Positions 1 to 6,247 of a stretch of DNA of 12,906 nt are shown piece by piece. The DNA lies in the NCBI GenBank assembly GCA_041569895.1, contig JBFFXF010000220.1, positions 1 through 12,906 on the forward strand. The letters run 5' to 3'. The notes below the pieces were generated by a model. It did not search any database, was not told the DNA's origin, and worked only from the letters and a program-made list of their open reading frames with translations. The translations under genes and the position numbers were made by a program. Source of the stretch: JBFFXF01 sp041569895. Lineage in GTDB: Bacteria > Planctomycetota > UBA8108 > JACQVS01. Positions within the stretch are counted from its first letter, which is position 1; the number at the start of each line of letters is the position of its first letter.

Positions 1-1
1 C

Positions 2-961
2 ATCGACGTCGAGTTCCCCGTCGGCGCGGTCACCGTCGTCACCGGTGTCTCGGGCGCGGGGAAGTCGACGCTGGTACGCGACATCCTCGAGGTCGGCGTG
101 CGCGGCCGGCTGCGCGGTCGAGCGCGCCGGATCCCCGGGTGCCGGGGCCTCACCGGCTGGAAGGAGGTCACGGCGGTGCGCGAGGTCGACCAGCGACCGA
201 TCGGCCGCTCGCCGCGCTCGACGCCGGCGACCTACGTCGGCGTCTGGAACTCGATCCGGCGGATCTTCTCGAGCACGCCCGACGCACGCGTGCGCGGCTT
301 CGGCCCGGCGCGCTTCTCCTTCAACGTCAAGGGAGGCCGGTGCGAGCGCTGCGGCGGGCAGGGGAGGATCCGCCTCGAGATGAACTTCCTCCCCGACGTT
401 CACGTCGACTGCGACCGCTGCCGCGGCGAGCGGTTCGAGCCCGAGACGCTGAAGGTCACCTCGCACGGGAAGACCATCGCCGAGGTCCTCGCGATGGAGG
501 TCTCCGAGGCGCGCGAGCTCTTCCGCTCCTATCGCGAGGTGTCGCGCCCGCTCGAGACGCTCGAGGACCTCGGGCTCGGCTACCTGACGCTCGGTCAGGC
601 GAGCCCGACGCTCTCGGGCGGCGAGGCGCAGCGGCTGAAGCTCGCCGTCGAGCTCTCGAAGAGCTCGCGCGGCAACGTGCTCTATCTCCTCGACGAGCCG
701 ACCATCGGGTTGCACATGCTCGACGTCGCCAACCTCGCGACCATCCTCCGCCGCCTCGCGGCGCGCGGGCACGCCGTGGTGGTGATCGAGCATCACCTCG
801 AGCTCATCGCCTGCGCCGACTGGCTGATCGAGCTCGGCCCCGGCGGCGGTGATCGGGGCGGCGAGCTCCTCTACCAGGGACCGCCGCGCGGTCTGCTCGA
901 GCTCCGGGAGCCGACCCCGACGGCGGCGTTTCTGCGCTCCGCCGATGGCGTCACCGCGTGA
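2..961 (+). CDS. uvrA: UvrA-family excinuclease ATPase subunit, C-terminal part (5' end outside window)
   Basis: UvrA is the damage-sensing ABC-type ATPase of bacterial nucleotide excision repair and loads UvrB on damaged DNA. The frame is open from base 2, and 319 residues of the second nucleotide-binding half are visible. Counting from the first visible codon: Walker A GVSGAGKST at 15-23; zinc finger Cys114-X2-Cys117-X19-Cys137-X2-Cys140; ABC signature LSGGE at 204-208; Walker B LYLLDEP at 227-233 with catalytic Glu232; switch His264 in VVVIEHH. The stop is TGA at 959-961. The VDQRPIGRSPRSTPATYVG stretch is typical of the family. Two details, LDEPTIGLH where canonical UvrA usually has LDEPTTGLH, and SPTLSGGEAQRLKL, resemble as I recall them the longer tandem or paralogous UvrA types. 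Which type it is cannot be settled without the missing N-terminal part. No gene-specific terminator with a T-run follows. Confidence 0.95.
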   Translation: MDVEFPVGAVTVVTGVSGAGKSTLVRDILEVGVRGRLRGRARRIPGCRGLTGWKEVTAVREVDQRPIGRSPRSTPATYVGVWNSIRRIFSSTPDARVRGFGPARFSFNVKGGRCERCGGQGRIRLEMNFLPDVHVDCDRCRGERFEPETLKVTSHGKTIAEVLAMEVSEARELFRSYREVSRPLETLEDLGLGYLTLGQASPTLSGGEAQRLKLAVELSKSSRGNVLYLLDEPTIGLHMLDVANLATILRRLAARGHAVVVIEHHLELIACADWLIELGPGGGDRGGELLYQGPPRGLLELREPTPTAAFLRSADGVTA

Positions 962-998
962 AGCGTGACGGCTCGAGCGACACGGCCAGCTCTCACGG

Positions 999-1012
999 CG
1001 TGACGCGTCACG
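999..1012. promoter_or_regulatory. Perfect 14-bp palindrome just upstream of the trp promoter, candidate operator
   Basis: CGTGACGCGTCACG reads the same on both strands and ends 8 bases before the -35 box at 1021. Half-site-like copies lie nearby (CGTGACG at 964-970), and outer arms GCCAGC 985-990 and GCTGGC 1013-1018 are also complementary. It could bind a dimeric regulator of the trp promoter or form a hairpin at the 3' end of the uvrA transcript. No T-run follows, so an intrinsic terminator is unlikely. It does not resemble the enterobacterial TrpR operator. The role is inferred from position only. Confidence 0.3.
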
Positions 1013-1020
1013 GCTGGCGG

Positions 1021-1050
1021 TTGACGTCTCGGGCTCCGCGTCTGTATGAT
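1021..1050 (+). promoter_or_regulatory. Sigma-70 type promoter of the trp leader and operon
   Basis: The -35 box is TTGACG (1021-1026; 5 of 6 consensus) and the -10 box TATGAT (1045-1050; 5 of 6), with an 18-base spacer. The AT-rich -10 stands out in GC-rich surroundings. The predicted transcription start at about 1056-1060 falls on or just before the ATG of the leader ORF at 1060, and the attenuator lies 150 bases downstream, as expected for a trp leader transcript. Confidence 0.65.
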
Positions 1051-1059
1051 TCAGGCGTC

Positions 1060-1176
1060 ATGAGTCTGCTCGCGATGCCCCGAACGACGATGACCGGCAG
1101 GATCCCGACGGGGATCCCCGGCGAGACTGCCCGCTGCTGGCGCTGGTGGCGCACGGCGCGCACGCGCTCGGGCTAG
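1060..1176 (+). CDS. trpL: trp operon leader peptide with Trp-Arg-Trp-Trp
   Basis: This 38-codon ORF runs ATG 1060 to TAG 1174-1176 and lies between the trp promoter and an intrinsic terminator ahead of trpE. Residues 26-33 read CWRWWRTA, with Trp codons at 1138, 1144 and 1147. The WWRT ending resembles the WWRTS of the E. coli leader peptide. Its job would be sensing: a ribosome starved for Trp-tRNA stalls at these codons and changes folding of the downstream RNA. No Shine-Dalgarno sequence precedes 1060, and the promoter places the 5' end of the transcript within a few bases, so translation may be leaderless. In-frame ATGs at 1075 and 1090 are alternative starts, giving 33 or 28 residues, but neither has a clear ribosome binding site. 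The frame stays open upstream to 958, ahead of the promoter, and that part is not thought to be translated from this transcript. Confidence 0.68.
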   Translation: MSLLAMPRTTMTGRIPTGIPGETARCWRWWRTARTRSG

Positions 1177-1220
1177 CGGACTGGTCACACCGAACGAGAC
1201 ACTTCCAGCCCTTCCCGAGC
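1129..1220 (+). promoter_or_regulatory. trp attenuator: alternative pause and antiterminator hairpins
   Basis: Two exclusive pairings can be drawn by hand. Pause hairpin (1:2): 1129-1133 GCCCG with 1169-1173 CGGGC, plus 1139-1143 GGCGC with 1164-1168 GCGCT (one G-U pair). Its left arm covers the first Trp codon. Antiterminator (2:3): 1166-1172 GCTCGGG with 1214-1220 CCCGAGC, plus 1181-1184 CTGG with 1205-1208 CCAG, extended by 1178-1179 GG with 1209-1210 CC across a bulged A1180. The antiterminator uses bases of the 5' arm of the terminator (1207-1216), so both cannot form. A ribosome stalled at 1138-1149 covers the left arm of 1:2 and frees segment 2. Pairings were not energy-minimised. Confidence 0.6.
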
Positions 1221-1238
1221 CGGGGAGGGCTTTTTTTT
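1207..1238 (+). terminator. Intrinsic terminator of the trp attenuator
   Basis: A 10-bp stem pairs 1207-1216 with 1222-1231 (one G-U pair), with a 5-base loop at 1217-1221, and is followed directly by a run of eight T at 1231-1238. It lies 30 bases after the leader peptide stop and 61 bases before the trpE start, so it can only serve to stop leader transcripts before the operon. Confidence 0.88.
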
Positions 1239-1299
1239 CGGCAGGTTTTTCGACAGAGTTCTCGTACGGGTTCTCGCACAGCGCTTCCGGAGAACGACG

Positions 1300-2883
1300 G
1301 TGGACATGAAACTCGAGGCGTTCCGCGAGCTCGCGCGCTCCGCCGCGGGGACGGTGATTCCGGTGGCCCGCGAGCTCCTCGCCGACACGCTGACGCCGGT
1401 CGCCGCGTACCTGCGCCTGCGCGAGGCGGGATCCCCGACGTTCCTGCTGGAGAGCGTCGAGGGCGGCGAGCGCGTCGGACGGTACTCGTTTCTCGGCGCC
1501 GGGTCGTTCCGTCGCATCAGCGCCGTCGGCGGACGCACCGAGGTGCGCTCGCGGGACGGCGAGCTGATCCGCGCCGAGGAACGCAGCTTCTTCGACGTCC
1601 TGCGCGACGAGATGGAGGCCTTTCGCGCCGTGCCGGTCGCCGGCCTGCCCCCGTTCACCGGCGGGGCGGTGGGGTACATCGGCTACGACGCCATCCGGCT
1701 CATCGAGCGCATCCCCGATCGCCACCAGCGCGAGGGATCGATGCCGGACGCGCTCTTCGAGCTCCACGCGACGGTGGTGGCGTTCGACCGCGCGCACCAT
1801 CGCATCCTGCTGATCACCAACGTGCACCTCGGCGACGATGGACGCCCCGACGACGCCCGCATCGACGAGCTCTGGGAGGAGGCGCAGCAGCGACTCGACC
1901 TGCTCGAGGAGGCCATCCTCCACCCGGTCGCCGGCGAGGAGGCCCCGGGTCGCGTGCCGGAGCTGCCGCCGCGCCGCATCACCGATGACATGCGCTCGAA
2001 CTGCACCCGGGAGGAGTTCGAGGGCGCCGTGCGCCGGGCGAAGGAGTACATCGCGGCGGGCGACGCGTTCCAGATCGTCCTCTCGCAGCGGTTCGAGAAG
2101 GAGACCTCCGTCGATCCGTTCGCGGTCTATCGGCTCCTGCGCGCGCTCAACCCGTCGCCGTATCTCTTCTTCTTCGAGTTCGATGACGCGGCGGTCTTCG
2201 GCTCCTCGCCCGAGATCCTCGTCCGCGTCCAGGACCGCCGCATGACCGTGAGGCCGATCGCCGGCACCCGGCGGCGTGGCGCCACCGAGGAGGAGGACGC
2301 CGGGCTCGAGGAGGACCTGCTGCGCGACGAGAAGGAGCTCGCCGAGCATCGCATGCTCGTCGACCTCGGCCGCAACGACGTCGGACGCGTGGCGCGGTTC
2401 GGGACGGTGTCGCTGCCACAGTACCTCGCCGTCGAGCGCTACTCGCACGTCATGCACATCGTCAGCCGTGTCGAGGGCGAGCTGCGCGACGGGCTCACCG
2501 CGCTCGATGCCTTCAAGGCCGGCTTTCCCGCCGGCACCGTCTCCGGGGCGCCGAAGATCCGCGCCATGGAGATCATCGACGAGCTCGAGCCGACCCGGCG
2601 CGGCGTCTACTCGGGCGCCGTCGGGTACCTCGACTTCGCCGGCAACCTGGACACCGGGATCGCCATCCGCACCTTCGTCTTTCACGGCGGCCGCGCCGTG
2701 GTGCAGGCGGGGGCGGGGATCGTCGCCGACTCCGTTCCCGAGCACGAGTACTTCGAGACCATCCACAAGGCGACCGCGCTTTACGAGGCGATTCGCCTCG
2801 CCGAGGCCGGTTTCCGGGCCGGGGGCGACCGCGAGCCGAGCGAGGGCGAGCGCGCGGCGCAGCGCCGGGGAGGCCGGCGATGA
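1300..2883 (+). CDS. trpE: Anthranilate synthase component I
   Basis: TrpE converts chorismate to anthranilate with ammonia supplied by TrpG, the first committed step of tryptophan synthesis. The 527-residue length is normal for the family. The N-terminal domain has FLLESVEGGERVGRYSF with LLES at 49-52, the Trp feedback-binding motif that argues for TrpE rather than PabB. The catalytic chorismate-binding half shows GSSPEIL at 301-307, IAGTRRRG, DLGRND at 355-360, GTVSGAPK at 412-419 and a late EHEYFETIHKA. The chosen start is GTG 1300, because GGAG at 1289-1292 sits 7 bases upstream; ATG 1306 is in frame but 13 bases from it. The gene follows the attenuator and overlaps trpG by four bases, so its transcription is expected to fall when Trp-tRNA is plentiful. 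The last about 25 residues are Arg/Glu-rich and beyond the conserved domain. Confidence 0.96.
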   Translation: MDMKLEAFRELARSAAGTVIPVARELLADTLTPVAAYLRLREAGSPTFLLESVEGGERVGRYSFLGAGSFRRISAVGGRTEVRSRDGELIRAEERSFFDVLRDEMEAFRAVPVAGLPPFTGGAVGYIGYDAIRLIERIPDRHQREGSMPDALFELHATVVAFDRAHHRILLITNVHLGDDGRPDDARIDELWEEAQQRLDLLEEAILHPVAGEEAPGRVPELPPRRITDDMRSNCTREEFEGAVRRAKEYIAAGDAFQIVLSQRFEKETSVDPFAVYRLLRALNPSPYLFFFEFDDAAVFGSSPEILVRVQDRRMTVRPIAGTRRRGATEEEDAGLEEDLLRDEKELAEHRMLVDLGRNDVGRVARFGTVSLPQYLAVERYSHVMHIVSRVEGELRDGLTALDAFKAGFPAGTVSGAPKIRAMEIIDELEPTRRGVYSGAVGYLDFAGNLDTGIAIRTFVFHGGRAVVQAGAGIVADSVPEHEYFETIHKATALYEAIRLAEAGFRAGGDREPSEGERAAQRRGGRR

Positions 2884-3458
2884 TCGTCGTCGTCGACAAC
2901 TACGATTCGTTCACCTTCAACCTCGTGCAGTTCATCGGCGAGCTCGGCGCGGAGCCGGTCGTGCACCGCAACGACGCGCTGTCGGTCGACGACGTGCGGC
3001 GCCTCGACCGCCGGGGCATCATCATCTCGCCCGGTCCCGGCCGTCCCGAGGACGCCGGTATCTCGATCGACCTCGTGCGCGAGCTCGGCCCGCAGGTGCC
3101 GATCCTCGGCGTCTGTCTCGGGCACCAGGTGATCGCCACGGCGTACGGCGGCCGTGTCGACCGTGCGCCCGAGCAGGTGCACGGCAAGACGGTGAGGCTG
3201 CGGCACGACGGCGCGGGGATCTTCGAGGGTGTGCGATCGCCGTTCGAGGCGGGGCGATATCATTCGCTGGTCGCCGTCGCCGACTCGATCCCGGACGAGC
3301 TCCGCGTCACGGCGCGGACCGACGACGGCCTGGTGATGGCCTTTCAGCACCGCGCGCACCCGGTGTACGGCGTGCAGTTCCACCCGGAGTCGATCCTCAC
3401 CGACGACGGCAAGGTGCTTCTCGGCAACTTCCTCAGAGTGTGCGGGGAGATCTCATGA
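2880..3458 (+). CDS. trpG: Anthranilate synthase component II, glutamine amidotransferase
   Basis: TrpG hydrolyses glutamine and channels ammonia to TrpE. At 192 residues it is a free-standing class I amidotransferase. It starts with VVDNYDSFTFNLVQ, then SPGPGRPEDAG near 50-60, the nucleophile elbow GVCLGHQ with Cys79, and the catalytic His168 and Glu170 in VQFHPES. The start ATG 2880 overlaps the trpE stop as ATGA, and GGGGAGG at 2867-2873 lies 6 bases upstream. Such subunits may also serve PabB in folate synthesis; its place directly between trpE and trpD makes tryptophan the main role. Confidence 0.95.
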   Translation: MIVVVDNYDSFTFNLVQFIGELGAEPVVHRNDALSVDDVRRLDRRGIIISPGPGRPEDAGISIDLVRELGPQVPILGVCLGHQVIATAYGGRVDRAPEQVHGKTVRLRHDGAGIFEGVRSPFEAGRYHSLVAVADSIPDELRVTARTDDGLVMAFQHRAHPVYGVQFHPESILTDDGKVLLGNFLRVCGEIS

Positions 3459-4513
3459 GCGACACCGATTCCGTCAAGCAGACGCTGGCGCGGGTGATCG
3501 CCGGCGAGTCGCTCGGGCGAGAGCGGGCGCGCGGCGCCATGGAGTCGATCCTCACCGGGGAGGCCACGCCGGCCCAGATCGGCGGCCTCCTCGTGGCGCT
3601 GCGCATGCGAGGCGAGACGGTCGATGAGATCGCCGGCTTCGTCGAGGCGATGCGGGCCGCCGCGGTCCCGGTGCGCCCGCGACGGTCCGATCTCGTCGAT
3701 CTCTGCGGCACCGGCGGCGACGGCTCGGGAACCATCAACATCTCGACCGCGGCGTCGATCGTCGTCGCCGCATCGGGTGTCGGCGTCGCGAAGCACGGCA
3801 ACCGCTCGGCGTCGAGCCAGTGCGGCAGCGCCGACGTGCTCGAGGCGCTCGGCGTGTCGATCGAGTCGACGCCCGAGCGCAGCGCCGAGCTGCTCGACTC
3901 GCTCGGGTTCGCGTTTCTCTTCGCGCCGATCCACCACCCGGCGATGCGCTTCGCCGGCCCGCCGCGGCGCGAGCTCGGCGTGCGCACGGTGTTCAACATC
4001 CTCGGGCCGCTCTGCAACCCCGCCGGCGTGCGCCGCCAGTTGATCGGCGTCTTCGACGATTCCGTGCGGCACGACCTCGCCGATGTGCTGCGCGCGCTCG
4101 GCAGCGAGCGCGTGTGGATCGCGCACGGGCGCGGCGGCGCCGCGGGATCGCCGCTCGACGAGCTGTCGATCGCCGGTCCGACGACCGTCACCGAGCTGCG
4201 CGACGGGTCCCTGCGCGACTTCGAGATCACGCCCGAGGAGGCCGGCCTCGAGCGCTCCGACCTCGAGACGCTGCGCGGTGGCGACGCGGCGTTCAACGCC
4301 GAGCGCCTGCGCGCCATCCTCGCCGGCGAGAAGGGCCCGCAGCGCGACGCCGTGCTGCTCAACGCCGCGGCGGGTCTGGTCGTCGCCGGGGTCGTCGAAT
4401 CGATCCGCGACGGGGTCGAGAGCGCGGCCGCGGCGATCGATTCCGGCAGCGCGGCGAGGCTCATCGAGGAGCTCGCCGCGGCGGGAGAGGGCGCGGGAGA
4501 CGTCGCCCCATGA
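3455..4513 (+). CDS. trpD: Anthranilate phosphoribosyltransferase
   Basis: TrpD joins anthranilate to phosphoribosyl pyrophosphate, giving phosphoribosylanthranilate. The 352-residue protein has the usual helical N-terminal domain (LTGEATPAQIGGLLVALRM near 33-51), the PRPP-binding glycine loop CGTGGDGSG with GTGGD at 85-89, NIST at 95-98, KHGNRS at 113-118, CGSADVLEALG, and SPLDELS, the Asp-Glu metal site. The start ATG 3455 overlaps the trpG stop (ATGA), with GGGGAG at 3444-3449 upstream. It is a single-function gene, not fused to trpG as in enterobacteria. The last residues, EGAGDVAP, look like an unstructured tail. Confidence 0.95.
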   Translation: MSDTDSVKQTLARVIAGESLGRERARGAMESILTGEATPAQIGGLLVALRMRGETVDEIAGFVEAMRAAAVPVRPRRSDLVDLCGTGGDGSGTINISTAASIVVAASGVGVAKHGNRSASSQCGSADVLEALGVSIESTPERSAELLDSLGFAFLFAPIHHPAMRFAGPPRRELGVRTVFNILGPLCNPAGVRRQLIGVFDDSVRHDLADVLRALGSERVWIAHGRGGAAGSPLDELSIAGPTTVTELRDGSLRDFEITPEEAGLERSDLETLRGGDAAFNAERLRAILAGEKGPQRDAVLLNAAAGLVVAGVVESIRDGVESAAAAIDSGSAARLIEELAAAGEGAGDVAP

Positions 4514-5310
4514 GCATCCTCGATCGCATCCTCGAGGAGAAGCGTCGCGAGGTCGAGCGCCGCCGGCGCGAGGAGCCCCTCGAGCGCCTCGAAGAGAGAG
4601 CACGCGCCGCGCCGCCCCCACGCGGCTTCCGGCGCGCCCTCGAGAGCGCCGGTGGCTCGGCGAGCGGGCCGCGGATCGTCGCCGAGATCAAGAAGGCCTC
4701 GCCGTCGAGGGGACTCATCCGCGCCGACTTCGATCCGGTCGCCATCGCGCGCGCCTACGAGCGCGGCGGCGCGGCGGCGATCTCGGTGCTCACCGATGAG
4801 CCCTTCTTCCAGGGCACGCTCGCGCATCTGCGCGCCGTGCGCGAGGCGGTCGACCTGCCGCTCCTCCGCAAGGACTTCACCATCGATCCGTACCAGATCC
4901 ACGAGGCGCGCGCCGCCGGGGCCGATGCGGTGCTGCTCATCGTCGCCGCGCTCGGCGACGACGACCTCGCCAGTCTCCATGCCGCCTCCCGCGACCTCGG
5001 CATGGATGCGCTGGTCGAGGTGCACGACGAGGACGAGCTCGCGCGGGCGGCGCGCATCGAGCCGGAGCTCGTCGGCGTCAACAACCGTGACCTCGCGACC
5101 TTCGAGGTCAGCCTCGAGACGACGCGCCGACTGCTGCCCCTGCGGCCCGCCGGCGCCCTGATGGTCAGCGAGAGCGGCTTCTTCGAGCGCGAGGAGATCG
5201 ACCGCATGCGCGAGTGGGGCACCGACGCGTTCCTGATCGGCGAGAGCCTGATGCGAGCCGGCGATCCCGGCGAGGCGCTCGCCGCGCTCACGGCGGAGGG
5301 CGCACCATGA
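4510..5310 (+). CDS. trpC: Indole-3-glycerol phosphate synthase
   Basis: TrpC closes the indole ring, converting carboxyphenylamino-deoxyribulose phosphate to indole-3-glycerol phosphate with loss of CO2 and water. The 266-residue protein is a single (beta/alpha)8 barrel with an Arg/Glu-rich N-terminal helix. Catalytic positions match the family: Glu59 and Lys61 in EIKKASPSRG, Lys121 in LRKDF, Glu170 in VEVHDEDEL, Asn191/Asn192 in GVNNRDL, Glu221 and Ser222 in SESG, and phosphate-binding LIGESLM at 242-248. The start ATG 4510 overlaps the trpD stop (ATGA), with GGGAGA at 4495-4500. It is separate from trpF, unlike the E. coli TrpC-TrpF fusion. Confidence 0.96.
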   Translation: MSILDRILEEKRREVERRRREEPLERLEERARAAPPPRGFRRALESAGGSASGPRIVAEIKKASPSRGLIRADFDPVAIARAYERGGAAAISVLTDEPFFQGTLAHLRAVREAVDLPLLRKDFTIDPYQIHEARAAGADAVLLIVAALGDDDLASLHAASRDLGMDALVEVHDEDELARAARIEPELVGVNNRDLATFEVSLETTRRLLPLRPAGALMVSESGFFEREEIDRMREWGTDAFLIGESLMRAGDPGEALAALTAEGAP

Positions 5311-5963
5311 CCGTGCCCGGCCCCGTGGGAGACCCCCGCGACGTCCCTCGCGTCAAGACATGCGGCATGACGCGCCACGAGGACGCCCGCCTGGCGCTCG
5401 ACCTCGGCGCGTGGGCGCTCGGCTTCATCTTCCACCCGCCGTCGCCGCGCTCGATCGAGCCCGACGCGGCCCGCGATGTCGTGCGCCGACTCCCCGCGGA
5501 CGCGCTGACCGTCGGGGTCTTCGTCGACCGCTCGCCGGAGGAGGTGCGGCGCATCGTCGAGCACGTCGGCCTGCGCGGCGCGCAGCTCCACGGCGGCGAG
5601 ACGCCCGCCGAGGCGGAGGCCGTGTCGGCGGCGGGATCGACCGTCGTCATCAAGGCGTTCCGGGTCGGCGAGGGGTTCGACCCGACGATCGTCGACGCGT
5701 ACGCGTGCGACCTCGTGCTCCTCGACACCTACCGCGAGGGACGGCCCGGCGGCACCGGCGCGACCTTCGACTGGTCGGTGGCGCGCGAGATCGCCGCTCG
5801 CCGACCGACCCTGGTCGCGGGCGGCATCGGCCCGGCGAACGCGCGCGAGGCGATCGCCGCCGCGAGCCCGTTCGCGATCGACGTCTCGAGCGCCATCGAG
5901 TCGGCCCCGGGAATCAAGGACCACGAGGCGATGCGAGAGCTCTTCCGGAGAGTGCGCGGGTGA
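5307..5963 (+). CDS. trpF: Phosphoribosylanthranilate isomerase
   Basis: TrpF carries out the Amadori rearrangement of phosphoribosylanthranilate, the step before TrpC. The 218-residue protein has catalytic Cys19 in VKTCGMTR and catalytic Asp140 in LLDTYREG, then GGTG at 148-151, FDW at 154-156, LVAGGIGPANA and IDVSSAIESAPGIKDHE, the phosphate-binding end of the barrel. The catalytic Cys usually lies near residue 7, so this protein carries about 12 extra N-terminal residues; no later ATG gives a complete enzyme. The start ATG 5307 overlaps the trpC stop (ATGA), with GGAGGG at 5295-5300 six bases upstream. It is the last gene of the operon; trpB and trpA do not follow, and the next gene is murJ after a 284-base gap. 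Confidence 0.94.
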   Translation: MTVPGPVGDPRDVPRVKTCGMTRHEDARLALDLGAWALGFIFHPPSPRSIEPDAARDVVRRLPADALTVGVFVDRSPEEVRRIVEHVGLRGAQLHGGETPAEAEAVSAAGSTVVIKAFRVGEGFDPTIVDAYACDLVLLDTYREGRPGGTGATFDWSVAREIAARRPTLVAGGIGPANAREAIAAASPFAIDVSSAIESAPGIKDHEAMRELFRRVRG

Positions 5964-5995
5964 GCATGCGGCCATGATGGCGAGTAACCCCTCCG

Positions 5996-6227
5996 GTACC
6001 CGTCCCCGGTGCCCTGCTCGCACCCGGAATCGGACTCGGTCATCGGAATCGGAGTCGGAGTCGGAGTCGGTGTCGGATCTCGGACTCGGTCATCGGACTC
6101 GGCCTCGGTCGTCGACTCCGGCAGCCCGGCCCCGACGTCGGGCACGTCGATGATGGCGAAGGCTTTCGGGCACGGGGACGGGCACGGGTACGGGTACGGG
6201 GACGGGAACGGGAACGGGAACGGGACC
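5996..6227 (+). repeat. Two-family hexamer repeat element, copy 1
   Basis: This element fills most of the 5964-6247 gap between trpF and murJ. It has three parts. First, three GTNCCC units at 5996-6014. Second, about fourteen GGANTC-type units at 6026-6113, mostly GGAATC, GGACTC and GGAGTC, interrupted by 7-base units such as GGTCATC at 6038-6044 and 6088-6094; the block 6032-6050 recurs at 6082-6100 with one change. Third, after a linker, nine perfect GGGNAC units at 6168-6221, with N in order C,G,C,T,T,G,A,A,A, and a degenerate tenth unit. GCTTTCG at 6162-6168 marks the edge of the GGGNAC array. The region stays open in one frame but only as low-complexity translation, so it is not called a gene. 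Any promoter for murJ must lie in or before it; none is obvious. Confidence 0.85.
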
Positions 6228-6247
6228 GAAGAAGCCAAGAGATCGTC

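Noticed and set aside
958..1059. Upstream in-frame extension of the leader peptide to 958
   Set aside because: It lies before the predicted promoter and overlaps the end of uvrA, so it should not be on the trp transcript. Only the part from 1060 is kept.
1021..1060. TrpR-type operator overlapping the trp promoter
   Set aside because: No symmetric CTAG-containing operator is seen within the promoter. The only palindrome is upstream and of different sequence.
1051..2766. Long minus-strand open frame opposite trpE and similar ones opposite trpGD, trpF-murJ and the LamG gene
   Set aside because: In very GC-rich genes antisense frames stay open by codon bias. Their products are Arg/Asp/His-rich without motifs, while the + strand encodes complete known enzymes.
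5996..6227. CRISPR array or VNTR-coded cell-surface repeat
   Set aside because: Units are 6 to 7 bases with no spacers, and no cas genes are present. Simple VNTR does not explain the fixed variable position or the shared composite order.
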